37,382 nucleotides of DNA from Planctomycetota bacterium (lineage in GTDB: Bacteria > Planctomycetota > Planctomycetia > Pirellulales > Pirellulaceae), in contig JAGWWZ010000030.1 in assembly GCA_018970165.1 (NCBI GenBank), forward strand, positions 1 to 37,382, read 5' to 3'. Below are positions 17,623-25,138 of this stretch, piece by piece (the stretch's first letter is position 1; every line of letters begins with the position of its first letter). The notes under the pieces were generated by a model. The model had not been told where the DNA came from, did not search any database, and saw only the letters and a program-made list of their open reading frames with translations. A program made the position numbers and the translations under genes.

Positions 17623-18501
17623 TTGTTGCAAAGCATGACAGGCCACGGGCATGCATCTGTAAGGCATGAACCGTATACGATCGACGTCGAGGTGAGGACT
17701 GTAAACAATCGGTTTCTCAAGATCTCGCCAAAAGTTTCGGATTTGGTCTCCCCAATCGAAGTTCAGCTGGAAAGTATCGTCCGCGAATTTGTACGTCGTG
17801 GAACAGTGTCCCTCTCGGTACGAGTGATGCGGGAGGATCAGGCCACAGCCGCCCGGGTTTGCCAAACCACGTTAAAGAACTACATAAATGCTGCCAAAGC
17901 CGCAATCCAAGCTGCAGGAATGCCTTGTTCCGTTGAAATTGGGGCCATGCTCCAACTGCCAGGAGTGCTCGAATCCACGGGGGCAATAGACTCCGAGGAA
18001 CTCCTAGATTGGGTGGCTCAGGCGATCAGGAGTTCCCTTCAGAATCTCAATTGCATGCGATCCCAGGAGGGGCAGGCCATGGCGCAACAACTGAGCCACG
18101 GCATCCAGCAGATTCGTGGGCTGAAGGCAAGAATTGAAGAGCGCGCACCGCAGGTCCTCGAGGAATACCGCAACCGATTGGAGTCGCGAGTACGAACAGG
18201 GCTGTCCGATCTAGGGCACTCGGTCGATCAAGTCGATATCGTCCGGGAAGTTTTGCTCTACTCTGACAGATGCGATATTCGCGAAGAGATCGTGCGTTTA
18301 ACAAGTCATCTGAACCAGTTCGAGCAAACGATGCAGAGCGGCGATTCCCAAGGAAGGCGATTGGATTTTTTGATCCAGGAGTTGCTCAGGGAAACCAATA
18401 CGATCGGCTCGAAGGCTAACGATGCTGCAATCGCACACGATGTCGTGAGCATCAAGACCGTCATCGAGCAGTTGCGGGAATTGGTCCAGAACGTGGAGTG
18501 A
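17623..18501 (+). CDS. YicC family endoribonuclease
   Basis: Member of the YicC/YloC family, characterised in E. coli as an endoribonuclease that affects small-RNA turnover. The 292-residue length is typical. The N-terminal SMTGHGHASV and VRTVNNRFLK, the middle RGTVSLSVRV, and the C-terminal LDFLIQELLRETNTIGSKA followed by VVSIKTVIEQLRE are all diagnostic. The start is TTG 17623 (or the adjacent TTG 17626), with AGGAG 7 nt before it; the family normally begins a few residues before SMTG, as here. It lies 17 nt after secG and its stop meets the start region of gmk. YicC next to guanylate kinase and RpoZ is a widespread bacterial arrangement. Confidence 0.93.
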   Translation: MLQSMTGHGHASVRHEPYTIDVEVRTVNNRFLKISPKVSDLVSPIEVQLESIVREFVRRGTVSLSVRVMREDQATAARVCQTTLKNYINAAKAAIQAAGMPCSVEIGAMLQLPGVLESTGAIDSEELLDWVAQAIRSSLQNLNCMRSQEGQAMAQQLSHGIQQIRGLKARIEERAPQVLEEYRNRLESRVRTGLSDLGHSVDQVDIVREVLLYSDRCDIREEIVRLTSHLNQFEQTMQSGDSQGRRLDFLIQELLRETNTIGSKANDAAIAHDVVSIKTVIEQLRELVQNVE

Positions 18502-18503
18502 GT

Positions 18504-19082
18504 ATGTCCAATCCTCCGGGTAAATTGATCATTATTTCCGGTCCCTCAGGTGCCGGAAAATCAACGGTTGTGAACCGCTTGCTCGCGGAATGCACCCTTC
18601 CCCTCACGCTCAGCGTTTCAGCCACGACTCGTCATCCTCGGCCTGGTGAAACCCACGGGAAAGAGTACTGGTTTCTCTCCCCAGAGGATTTCGCAGCCCG
18701 AAAGGCGCGAGGGGACTTTTTGGAGGCAAAAGAGGTTTTCGGACGTGGATACTGGTATGGAACCCTCGCGGAGACCGTTTCGTCTGGTCTAAAGTCTGGG
18801 AAATGGGTAATCTTGGAGATTGACGTGCACGGGGCAGCGACTGTACTGGAAGTTCACCCCGACGCGATCACTATTTTTATCCATCCCGGTTCCTTGGCGG
18901 AATTGGAACGGAGGTTGCGCAACCGAGGAACGGAAAGCGAAGCCAACATTTCGAGACGGTTGGAGGTTGCTTCGGAAGAATTGGCGATGATGCATCGCTA
19001 TACGCACGAGGTGATTAACCGAGAAGTAGATCAAGCGGTCGCAGAGCTCTGTACTCTGCTTCAGAAATACGATTTAGGGTGA
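18504..19082 (+). CDS. gmk: Guanylate kinase
   Basis: Phosphorylates GMP to GDP with ATP, an essential cytoplasmic step of guanine nucleotide supply. 192 residues, the usual length. P-loop GPSGAGKST (13-21), the GMP-binding region [13 protein letters not shown], then EYWFLS, and the EIDVHGA stretch are all present; the usual DVQGA reads DVHGA here. ATG 18504 has GGAG 5 nt upstream. A GTG at 18498 overlaps the yicC stop and would add two residues. Coupled to yicC and followed within 8 bases by rpoZ. Confidence 0.95.
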   Translation: MSNPPGKLIIISGPSGAGKSTVVNRLLAECTLPLTLSVSATTRHPRPGETHGKEYWFLSPEDFAARKARGDFLEAKEVFGRGYWYGTLAETVSSGLKSGKWVILEIDVHGAATVLEVHPDAITIFIHPGSLAELERRLRNRGTESEANISRRLEVASEELAMMHRYTHEVINREVDQAVAELCTLLQKYDLG

Positions 19083-19089
19083 GGTTCGA

Positions 19090-19353
19090 ATGCTTGAAGA
19101 GTTGAAAGAAGAAGAAATCGTCAACAAGGTGGGTGGTCGGTTCAAGTTGTCGACCCTTATCCAAAAAAGATTGGTTCAACTCAATCGAGGGGGACGCCCC
19201 TTGGTCAATACCGAATCCGATGACAAGATGGAGATCGTCATCCAAGAGATCCTGCAAGACAAGATATTCTTAACCACCAAGGGTGAGTTGAAGATGGTCG
19301 GAGAAACGCCGGATCTCGGTGATCTTCTCGACCTGGATGTCGGAGATTCATAG
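19090..19353 (+). CDS. rpoZ: DNA-directed RNA polymerase omega subunit
   Basis: Small subunit that helps fold and hold the beta-prime subunit of RNA polymerase. 87 residues. The conserved core is visible: a start helix with [20 protein letters not shown], then LNRGGRPLV and the acidic patch at [14 protein letters not shown]. The usual 'ARQI' style of proteobacteria is replaced by the KLSTLIQKR form. The position after gmk is the classical gmk-rpoZ order. Residues 60-87 form a short acidic tail. Confidence 0.9.
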   Translation: MLEELKEEEIVNKVGGRFKLSTLIQKRLVQLNRGGRPLVNTESDDKMEIVIQEILQDKIFLTTKGELKMVGETPDLGDLLDLDVGDS

Positions 19354-19358
19354 CGGAG

Positions 19359-19895
19359 ATGAAACCCAAGAGAGTCGTCCTGGGAGTCGCTGGCGGAATA
19401 GCGGCGTTTAAGTCTGCGACCATCGCAAGCCGACTTGCCCAGGCCGGTCACTCTATCTCGGTAGTTCTGTCTGAAAACGCGACGCGGTTCGTAGGTGCAG
19501 CGACCTTCACTGCTCTGTGCGGCAACCCACCTGTGATCGATGGTTTCGATTCCAGATACCCTTTGGGACCGCATATCGAGTTGGCCAACGGTTGCGATCT
19601 CTGCATCATCGCGCCAGCCACAGCGAGGATTCTCGCCAGTTGCGCTCTTGGGTTGGCGGACGACCTGCTGTCGACTCTCTACCTCAATCTCGACTGCCCA
19701 GTTCTCTTCGCTCCAGCGATGAGTACACCCATGTGGAACGCCCCAGCGGTTCAGCGCAATGTTGCGCAATTGGTGAGCGATGGTCATCACATCGTTGGAC
19801 CGGCCGAAGGTTGGTTGTCATGCCGCCGCACTGGTGTTGGGCGCATGGCGGAACCGGATGTCATCTTGAGCGCATGTCAGGAATGGCTCAATTAG
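19359..19895 (+). CDS. coaC: Phosphopantothenoylcysteine decarboxylase (stand-alone CoaC flavoprotein)
   Basis: FMN flavoprotein of the HFCD family that oxidatively decarboxylates phosphopantothenoylcysteine to phosphopantetheine in CoA biosynthesis. 178 residues: only the decarboxylase half of the usual CoaBC fusion. Landmarks are the FMN loop GVAGGIAAFKS (9-19), the active-site His in PHIELA, the ASCALGLADDLLS stretch and the substrate clamp WLSCRRTGVGRMAEPD with its Cys. The motif normally written PxMNxxMW reads PAMSTPMW here, with Ser for the Asn. The gene ends 7 bases before coaB, so the two halves are encoded as separate neighbours. Confidence 0.88.
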   Translation: MKPKRVVLGVAGGIAAFKSATIASRLAQAGHSISVVLSENATRFVGAATFTALCGNPPVIDGFDSRYPLGPHIELANGCDLCIIAPATARILASCALGLADDLLSTLYLNLDCPVLFAPAMSTPMWNAPAVQRNVAQLVSDGHHIVGPAEGWLSCRRTGVGRMAEPDVILSACQEWLN

Positions 19896-19902
19896 GGTTG
19901 CC

Positions 19903-20541
19903 ATGGCACATATCTTGATCACCTCCGGTCCGACACGGCAGTATCTCGACCCAGTGCGATATCTCACGAACGCGTCGAGTGGTCGCATGGGAACCGCGCT
20001 CGCGACTGCAGCCCTTGAAAACGGGCATGAAGTCACGATCGTTTCGGGGCCAGTGGAAGTCGATTATCCGGACGCCGCGAAAATCATCCGAGTGATGACC
20101 ACTCTGGAAATGATGGATGCCGCTGCGATGGTTTTCCAAAAGGCCGATGGACTGATCGGCGCGGCTGCTCCCTGCGACTACATGCCGCGAAAAGTCGAGG
20201 CCTCAAAATTGTCAAAGACCGGCCAACCTCTGCAACTTGAGTTGATAGAAACCCCCGATATCGTCGCGACTCTCGGAGCATCCAAGAGATCAGATCAATG
20301 GGTCGTCGGTTTTGCGCTCGAAACCGATGACGTTCGCTTTCGTTCGATCGTCAAAATGTCCAAGAAGTGCTGTGATATGATCGTTTCCAATCGCGCCGAT
20401 GCGATGAACTCCGAAAATAATTCCGTGGAGATACTCTTCACCGACGGTCAACTCCTTGAACAAATCGATGGACCGAAGCTGGAGGTCGCTCGAGGCATAC
20501 TGTCATGGATCGCGAAACGCTTGATCAAGGAATCGCCGTGA
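19903..20541 (+). CDS. coaB: Phosphopantothenate-cysteine ligase (stand-alone CoaB domain)
   Basis: Joins 4-phosphopantothenate and cysteine using a nucleotide triphosphate, the step before CoaC. 212 residues corresponding to the C-terminal DFP domain of CoaBC. Diagnostic are ITSGPTRQYLDPVRYLTNASSGRMG at the N-terminus, AAAPCDYMPRKVEASKLSK (family AAVADY...K) and VGFALET. The first methionine (19903) lies directly before the conserved strand, with AGGG upstream. Its last codons overlap the next gene (GTGA), so CoaC, CoaB and the deacetylase are probably coupled in translation. Confidence 0.9.
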   Translation: MAHILITSGPTRQYLDPVRYLTNASSGRMGTALATAALENGHEVTIVSGPVEVDYPDAAKIIRVMTTLEMMDAAAMVFQKADGLIGAAAPCDYMPRKVEASKLSKTGQPLQLELIETPDIVATLGASKRSDQWVVGFALETDDVRFRSIVKMSKKCCDMIVSNRADAMNSENNSVEILFTDGQLLEQIDGPKLEVARGILSWIAKRLIKESP

Positions 20542-21269
20542 GTCTGGAAGCTTATCCCAACATCATCATCCCCGAGCGGCCGCTCGATATTCTGGTTGTG
20601 GCACCGCATCCGGACGATGCGGAATTGGGGATGGGCGGGACTATCTGCAAGCTCCTCAATCGAGGATGGAACATCGGTATTGTCGACTTGACCGATGGCG
20701 AGCCAACTCCGCATGGCTCACCGGAGCTGCGTGCCGAGGAGACTCGGCAAGCGAACGGCATACTTGGGAATCCTTGGCGTTACAATTTGGGATTGAGAAA
20801 TAGATTTCTCGAACCAACGCTAGAAAACCGACGTTGTCTCGCAGGCTTGATTCGCCTAATCCGCCCCCGTTGGCTCTTTGCACCCTACTGGCAAGACGCG
20901 CATCCCGATCACACAGCAGCAACCGAACTGGTCGAGGCAGCACGTTTTTGGAGCAAGTTATCCAATTCGGATCTCGCTGGTACCCCTTTCCATCCCGAGC
21001 GAGTCTTTTACTACTACTGCATCCATCTCAAACTGCATGCGCAACCAACATGGATTATGGACATCAGCCAGGAATGGGATATTAAAGCTCGTGCTATTCA
21101 GGCTTATCGTAGCCAATTCATTGCGGGGCGGGAGTCTGCGGAACCATCGTTCATGGAGCGTTTTCGGGAAGAAGCCGCATATTGGGGTAAACTGATCGGT
21201 GTGCGATACGGAGAACCCTTCGCATCCAAAGAGCCAATAGGACTGCGAGATCTTGCACACCTCGTTTGA
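20538..21269 (+). CDS. bshB1: PIG-L/BshB1-like N-acetylglucosaminyl-malate deacetylase
   Basis: Zinc-dependent LmbE/PIG-L deacetylase; the closest type I recognise is BshB1, which makes glucosaminyl-malate in bacillithiol synthesis. Zinc ligands are in APHPDDAELG (His24, Asp27) and DAHPDHTAA (His at about 122 and 125). DLTDGEPTPHGSPE, NLGLRNR, ARFWSKL and the C-terminal YWGKLIGVRYGEPFASKEP are BshB1-like. GTG 20538 overlaps the coaB stop as GTGA with AAGGA 7 nt before; ATG 20505 would add 11 residues but has no ribosome site. No bshA or bshC is in the window, so whether the product is bacillithiol or another thiol or glycoside is open. Confidence 0.85.
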   Translation: MSLEAYPNIIIPERPLDILVVAPHPDDAELGMGGTICKLLNRGWNIGIVDLTDGEPTPHGSPELRAEETRQANGILGNPWRYNLGLRNRFLEPTLENRRCLAGLIRLIRPRWLFAPYWQDAHPDHTAATELVEAARFWSKLSNSDLAGTPFHPERVFYYYCIHLKLHAQPTWIMDISQEWDIKARAIQAYRSQFIAGRESAEPSFMERFREEAAYWGKLIGVRYGEPFASKEPIGLRDLAHLV

Positions 21270-22257
21270 CAAACATTCACCTAGGAATCTTTATCCGACT
21301 TCGGATCGGAGGCGATTTCTGTCCGAAATGCTCTGCTTGGGCAGCGCATTAACGTTCGGCATCGCGGGATGTGATTCCAACAAAATGCCAGGACAACCAG
21401 GGAGCGGAAAACTCAAAACGGTTGCAACGACTGGGATGATCGCAGATCTGGTGCTGGCAATAGGCGGAGATCATATCGCGATGACTCAACTGATCGGAGC
21501 GGGCGTTGATCCTCATCTATACAAGCCGATTCGAGATGACATTGTTCAAGTCCTCGGATCGGATCTTGTCTTTTACAACGGACTGCTGCTTGAAGGGCGA
21601 ATGGCCGAACTGTTTGCGAGGGCGTCTACGGCAGATCGCAGAGTGCTTGCTCTATCCGACGCCATTCCGGCTGAAAAGCACATGAGTGAGCCAGGCACCG
21701 ATGCGACAGACCCCCATATCTGGATGGATGTTTCCATGTGGTCGATCGCGACGCATTCCATTGAGCAAGTTCTGTCGACAGCACTTCCAGATCATGTATC
21801 GGAGTTTCAAGAGCGCGGCGAATCGCTTCGAAAACGTCTTGACGCTCTGGATCGTCAAGGACTTGCCGCCCTAAGTTCTGTTCCCATTCATCAGCGTGTT
21901 TTGATCACATCGCATGATGCGTTTCAGTACTTTGGCCGACGTTACGGGATCGAAGTCCAAGGCATTCAAGGGATGTCGACTGCATCGGAGGCGGGTTTGC
22001 AGCGGATTCCGGAGTTGCTCGATTTGATTATCGCCAGATCCGTGAAGGCTGTCTTTCGCGAATCGAGCGTGGCTGGAAAACTCATCGAAGCATTGGTAGA
22101 GGGGGCGGCATCACGCGGCTACCAGTTGAAAGTCGGAGAGGAACTCTTCTCCGATGCGCTGGGTCCGCGAGGTTCAGGGGCGGACTCGTACATCGGAATG
22201 ATGGAGCATAATTTCCGAGAGATATCCACTGCCCTCGGAGGGGAGTGGCAAAACTGA
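21253..22257 (+). CDS. Zinc/manganese-binding lipoprotein of the ZnuA/TroA family
   Basis: Metal-binding solute receptor of an ABC importer, 334 residues. DRRRFLSEML followed by a hydrophobic stretch ending in GIAGC (Cys40) gives a lipobox preceded by a Tat-like twin arginine. The four ligand positions of the cluster A-I family are all present: His88 (GVDPHLY), His155 (DPHIWMD), His221 (SHDAFQYFG) and Asp311 (GADSYIGMM). The His-rich loop common in zinc-specific ZnuA is short, so manganese or zinc are both possible. TTG 21253, overlapping the previous gene by 17 bases, is the only start that keeps the twin arginine; ATG 21328 would remove it. No ATPase or permease gene follows: the next gene is on the other strand. 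Confidence 0.87.
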   Translation: MHTSFDKHSPRNLYPTSDRRRFLSEMLCLGSALTFGIAGCDSNKMPGQPGSGKLKTVATTGMIADLVLAIGGDHIAMTQLIGAGVDPHLYKPIRDDIVQVLGSDLVFYNGLLLEGRMAELFARASTADRRVLALSDAIPAEKHMSEPGTDATDPHIWMDVSMWSIATHSIEQVLSTALPDHVSEFQERGESLRKRLDALDRQGLAALSSVPIHQRVLITSHDAFQYFGRRYGIEVQGIQGMSTASEAGLQRIPELLDLIIARSVKAVFRESSVAGKLIEALVEGAASRGYQLKVGEELFSDALGPRGSGADSYIGMMEHNFREISTALGGEWQN

Positions 22258-22334
22258 CCCTCGGGTATCGCTATACGTTGCGAGGATTTCGCTGCAGCAT
22301 CACTTAAGAAGCAAGGGATCATCGAGGTCGTCGA

Positions 22335-23657
22335 TCAATCGCCCCGCAACTTCAGCCCCAAGCCGGTTAGCTTTTCGCGAACTTCGGTCAAGCTGGTTAC
22401 GCCGAAGTTTTTGCATTCGAGCAGATCGTCACCTGTCTTTCGGATCAATTCGCCGATCGTGTTGAGCTGCAATCGGACCATGCACTTGCGAGCACGTACC
22501 GAGAGGTTGAGTTCAGAGATCGGTCGGTCAAGCAACATTTGCTGATCCGGAGTCATGCCGCTCAAATCCAAAGGTGGCTCCGCCTCTCGCTTTTCGTGAG
22601 CGAACTGGCCCAAGGAGAGCCCTCTGGCTGTGAGCATTTCTTTGATTTCAACGAGCGATGTTTCGCCAAAGTTCTTGCTCGAGAGCAGTGTTTGCTCGGA
22701 AACACGAGTTAGGTCGCCGAGGGTGCGAATACCCATCTTCTGCAGGCAGTTGCGTGAACGAACGGAAAGTTCGAAATCGGTTACTGGAATATTGAGAAGC
22801 TGAGCGAGTCGCTCATTCTTCTTTTGGGAATCTTCGTCGTACAGGATGTTTCCGCCAGCTGCGGCATCCTTCAGGTACAGCTTCGCGATGTCGTGATTGG
22901 GGTCTGTTTCGAGAATGCGACGGTAGCAGGCCTGTGCTCGATTGAAATCGCTGCGATCTTCGTACATCAATCCGAGGTTCAGGAGCGTTCCAACGTGCGA
23001 AGGAATCAGCCCAGCACCCCGTTGATACAGTTCGAACGCTTGCTGGTCGTTACCCATGCGGTCATATTCGACGGCGAGTCCGAAAAGTGCGCCCGCGTGC
23101 TTGGGGTTGTGCTGCAATGCCCGCTGGTACAGTGCGATCACTTCAGGCAGATTCCCGCCGATCGCTGCAAGAGTGGCTGCACGTTGGTAGGGGTATTCAG
23201 GATGTTGTTCGACAGGGCCGAAAATGTTATCGAGGAGCTTCAAAGCATCCTCTTTCTTTCCGATGTAACGGTAGACTTCCGCACGCGAAAGTTGACACCA
23301 TTCGGTCGTGTATCCTGATTTTTCCGCAGCATCGTAATACTCGAGGGCCCGTTCGTACTGCTCCATCTGAAAGCACGATTTCCCGAGATAGTATTGCGCC
23401 AGAGCGCCGCCATCCCCTTGCCGAAGTGTCTGTTCGGCTTCGCGGAACTTGCCGAGCAAATATTGGCTGACCCCCAGTCGCGTCATCGTCGCAGGCGAAA
23501 GATTGCTGGACTGTTGCAACTCGCTGACGGCATCTCTCAACAGAGCTACTTGAGTTAAGTCCTCTTCGATGGCTCTAGTGATACGTTCGATGTCCTGTGG
23601 ACCGAACGACTGATTGGACAGTACAATCTCGCGGATATCGATTCCGGGTGTCACCAT
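22335..23657 (-). CDS. TPR protein with two C-terminal RNA polymerase alpha-CTD-like domains
   Basis: A 440-residue cytoplasmic protein. Residues about 55-265 are roughly six tetratricopeptide repeats (for example YERALEYYDAAEKSG, PKHAGALFGLAVEYDR, FNRAQACYRRILETDP). Then come two copies of the alpha-CTD helix-hairpin-helix fold, about 289-350 and 378-438. Copy 1 reads LSVRSRNCLQKMGI and KNFGETSLVEIKE; copy 2 reads LSVRARKCMVRLQL and KNFGVTSLTEVRE. Aligned with E. coli alpha, copy 1 keeps Arg265, Asn268, Cys269, Gly296, Ser299 and Glu302 (here Arg300, Asn303, Cys304, Gly331, Ser334, Glu337), while Lys298 is Thr. Copy 2 has Lys for Asn268. It is not RpoA, since no alpha N-terminal domain exists. 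It could bind AT-rich DNA or a partner of RNA polymerase. Function unproven. Confidence 0.85.
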   Translation of the reverse strand: MVTPGIDIREIVLSNQSFGPQDIERITRAIEEDLTQVALLRDAVSELQQSSNLSPATMTRLGVSQYLLGKFREAEQTLRQGDGGALAQYYLGKSCFQMEQYERALEYYDAAEKSGYTTEWCQLSRAEVYRYIGKKEDALKLLDNIFGPVEQHPEYPYQRAATLAAIGGNLPEVIALYQRALQHNPKHAGALFGLAVEYDRMGNDQQAFELYQRGAGLIPSHVGTLLNLGLMYEDRSDFNRAQACYRRILETDPNHDIAKLYLKDAAAGGNILYDEDSQKKNERLAQLLNIPVTDFELSVRSRNCLQKMGIRTLGDLTRVSEQTLLSSKNFGETSLVEIKEMLTARGLSLGQFAHEKREAEPPLDLSGMTPDQQMLLDRPISELNLSVRARKCMVRLQLNTIGELIRKTGDDLLECKNFGVTSLTEVREKLTGLGLKLRGD

Positions 23658-23696
23658 GCGGTCATTTCCCTAAAAAACTTTCGGAGTCTGATCAAA

Positions 23697-23769
23697 GCCG
23701 GCAGTGGGAGTCGAACCCACAACCCCCGCATTACGAATGCGGTGCTCTGCCAATTGAAGCTATGCCGGC
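23697..23769 (-). tRNA. tRNA-Thr (anticodon CGT)
   Basis: On the minus strand the 73 bases fold as a complete cloverleaf. The acceptor is GCCGGCA with TGCCGGC, the D arm GCTT...GAGC, the anticodon stem CCGCA/TGCGG with loop TTCGTAA, the variable loop GGGTT and the T arm GTGGG-TTCGACT-CCCAC. The anticodon CGT reads threonine codon ACG. CCA is not encoded. It lies 39 bases upstream of the TPR/alpha-CTD gene in the same orientation. Confidence 0.95.
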
Positions 23770-23891
23770 GACAGCTGCCCTTGCTACGTCCAATCCGCAA
23801 TTCCCGCCACAAGCATTCCCCCAATGGAGGTACCGCTTCCTGGATTCGTAAGGTCCTAAGAATACGGACCTTGTGCGGGAATCGTCAAGGG

Positions 23892-24212
23892 CTACGCGGT
23901 ACGGTTAGCCATGGCTCGACCAGGAGCACTGGCCCGGCGGGGGAAGCGATCCGCATAGAAAAGCCGTTCCCACCAGGAAGGATGTCGTAATCTGCGGTCA
24001 TTCATCGCGACCCGATGCTGCTTTCCAGTCCGAGTCTCCAGAATCAGGCTGTCCTGGTGCACTTGGCTCACCACCCAGTACTTATCGACCTCGTAAGAAT
24101 ACATCTCGCCATGGGTAGACGGACTTATATTCTTAGCCCGAGGCCCTGGGGAAAGACTGTGCTTTTCGCGGGTGTATACCACCCAGTCGTTTACTTTGAA
24201 TCGAAAATCCAT
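23892..24212 (-). CDS. Conserved hypothetical protein, small basic
   Basis: A 106-residue protein I cannot assign to a named family. It starts MDFRFKVNDWVVYTREKHS, continues with a loop rich in Ser/Pro (LSPGPRAKNISPSTHGE) and then YSYEVDKYWVVSQV and LETRTGKQHRV. This reads as a small beta-barrel of the kind used for RNA or protein binding (KOW/SH3-like), an inference from the V-W-V and R-T-G-K patterns only. The last 30 residues (RRLRHPSWWERLFYADRFPRR) are basic and aromatic. The frame is open across its full length and pattern-rich, unlike shadow frames nearby. It may be co-transcribed with the downstream tRNA. Confidence 0.65.
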   Translation of the reverse strand: MDFRFKVNDWVVYTREKHSLSPGPRAKNISPSTHGEMYSYEVDKYWVVSQVHQDSLILETRTGKQHRVAMNDRRLRHPSWWERLFYADRFPRRASAPGRAMANRTA

Positions 24213-24530
24213 GGCCGAACTCCGGACGGACCAAAAGATCCTTGTATCTCATCAAACCATACTCTGTAGCCTCAACCACTCGAGCCCTCGCAACAAAAAA
24301 TCGCAAGTCGTCGAAGGACGATTCAGAGGTGGCGTTTAATCCTTAAGCCACTGAACTGATTTTCACAACTCTCCTGCTTGAATCTACTGCAATCTGGCCG
24401 AAAAGCCGGTAAATTTACAGGATTTCATCCTGCCTTCGCATTCCGCAAAAGTCACCTAGCTTTTCCGATTCATTAAAACCGGCATAATGCCGATATTCAG
24501 AACAACTCGTTGCCCCGGAGCGTGACTCGC
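24213..24530. other. Intergenic region upstream of the phosphatase, with small palindromes
   Basis: About 320 bases without a gene, between divergent genes. Short symmetric elements lie close together: GTAAATTTAC (24409-24418), CAGGAT-TTC-ATCCTG (24418-24432) and CGGCAT-A-ATGCCG (24480-24492). The last includes CATAAT, a possible -10 about 40 bases before the phosphatase start. An operator is possible but unproven. Confidence 0.35.
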
Positions 24531-25007
24531 TTGAAACGTATTCTGTTTGTCTGTTTGGGGAATATCTGCCGATCACCGGCCGCCCATGGGATCGCCGAGT
24601 CGATGATCGCCGTTCGGGGTTGGGGGGAGCGAATTTCGGTGGATTCGGCAGGAACCTCGAATTATCAAGTGGGGAAACCCGCCGATCCGTACATGCAACG
24701 CGCCGCCCAGGCCCGAGGCTATTCTTTGCAGACACGCTCCAAACAACTTACTGACCGCATGATTCGTGAGCACGATCTAGTGATCGCGATGGACCGGGAT
24801 AATTACCGGGAAATTCATCTGATTTCCCGAAGTAATCCCTCTAATGTTCGGCTCCTCAGCGACTATTTGGATGCTCGTTGGCCTAGGGATGTGCCGGATC
24901 CCTATCAAGGGCCCGAACAGGGTTTTGAATATGTGTTGGACATGCTGGAATCCGCCTTGCCTGCCATTTTGGATTCCTTGGATACCGCACCGTCGGAGGA
25001 ATGCTAG
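24531..25007 (+). CDS. Low-molecular-weight protein-tyrosine phosphatase
   Basis: Cytoplasmic phosphatase of the LMW-PTP/arsenate-reductase-like family, 158 residues. The P-loop is VCLGNICRSP, giving nucleophile Cys8 and Arg14 with the following Ser. The general-acid Asp is in VPDPYQG (about 123), matching the family DPY motif. VDSAGT is also typical. TTG 24531 is preferred: GGAG lies 10 nt before it and the protein then starts with KRILFVCLGN as relatives do; TTG 24510 and GTG 24522 are longer options. In bacteria such enzymes often act on tyrosine kinases for exopolysaccharide, but no such kinase gene is nearby. Confidence 0.9.
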   Translation: MKRILFVCLGNICRSPAAHGIAESMIAVRGWGERISVDSAGTSNYQVGKPADPYMQRAAQARGYSLQTRSKQLTDRMIREHDLVIAMDRDNYREIHLISRSNPSNVRLLSDYLDARWPRDVPDPYQGPEQGFEYVLDMLESALPAILDSLDTAPSEEC

Positions 25008-25138
25008 CCAACGACAGGTGCCTGGAACAAAGGATACTCGTTGTGAGAACCTAGGGATGGCGTTATGATTACGAACGGGTTCCGGGGAGTCTCGGAAGCC
25101 CAACACTCGCGTCAAGCAGAAGGACTCTCGCACGTTTT

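Noticed and set aside
23597-23851. Plus-strand open frame with a SRQWESNPQPPHYECGALPIE stretch
   Set aside because: This is the familiar translation of a tRNA gene read on the wrong strand; the tRNA-Thr at 23697-23769 explains it.
23850-23872. AAGGTCC-TAAGAATAC-GGACCTT stem-loop as a terminator
   Set aside because: No T-tract on either side and it lies between a gene stop and a tRNA without further support.
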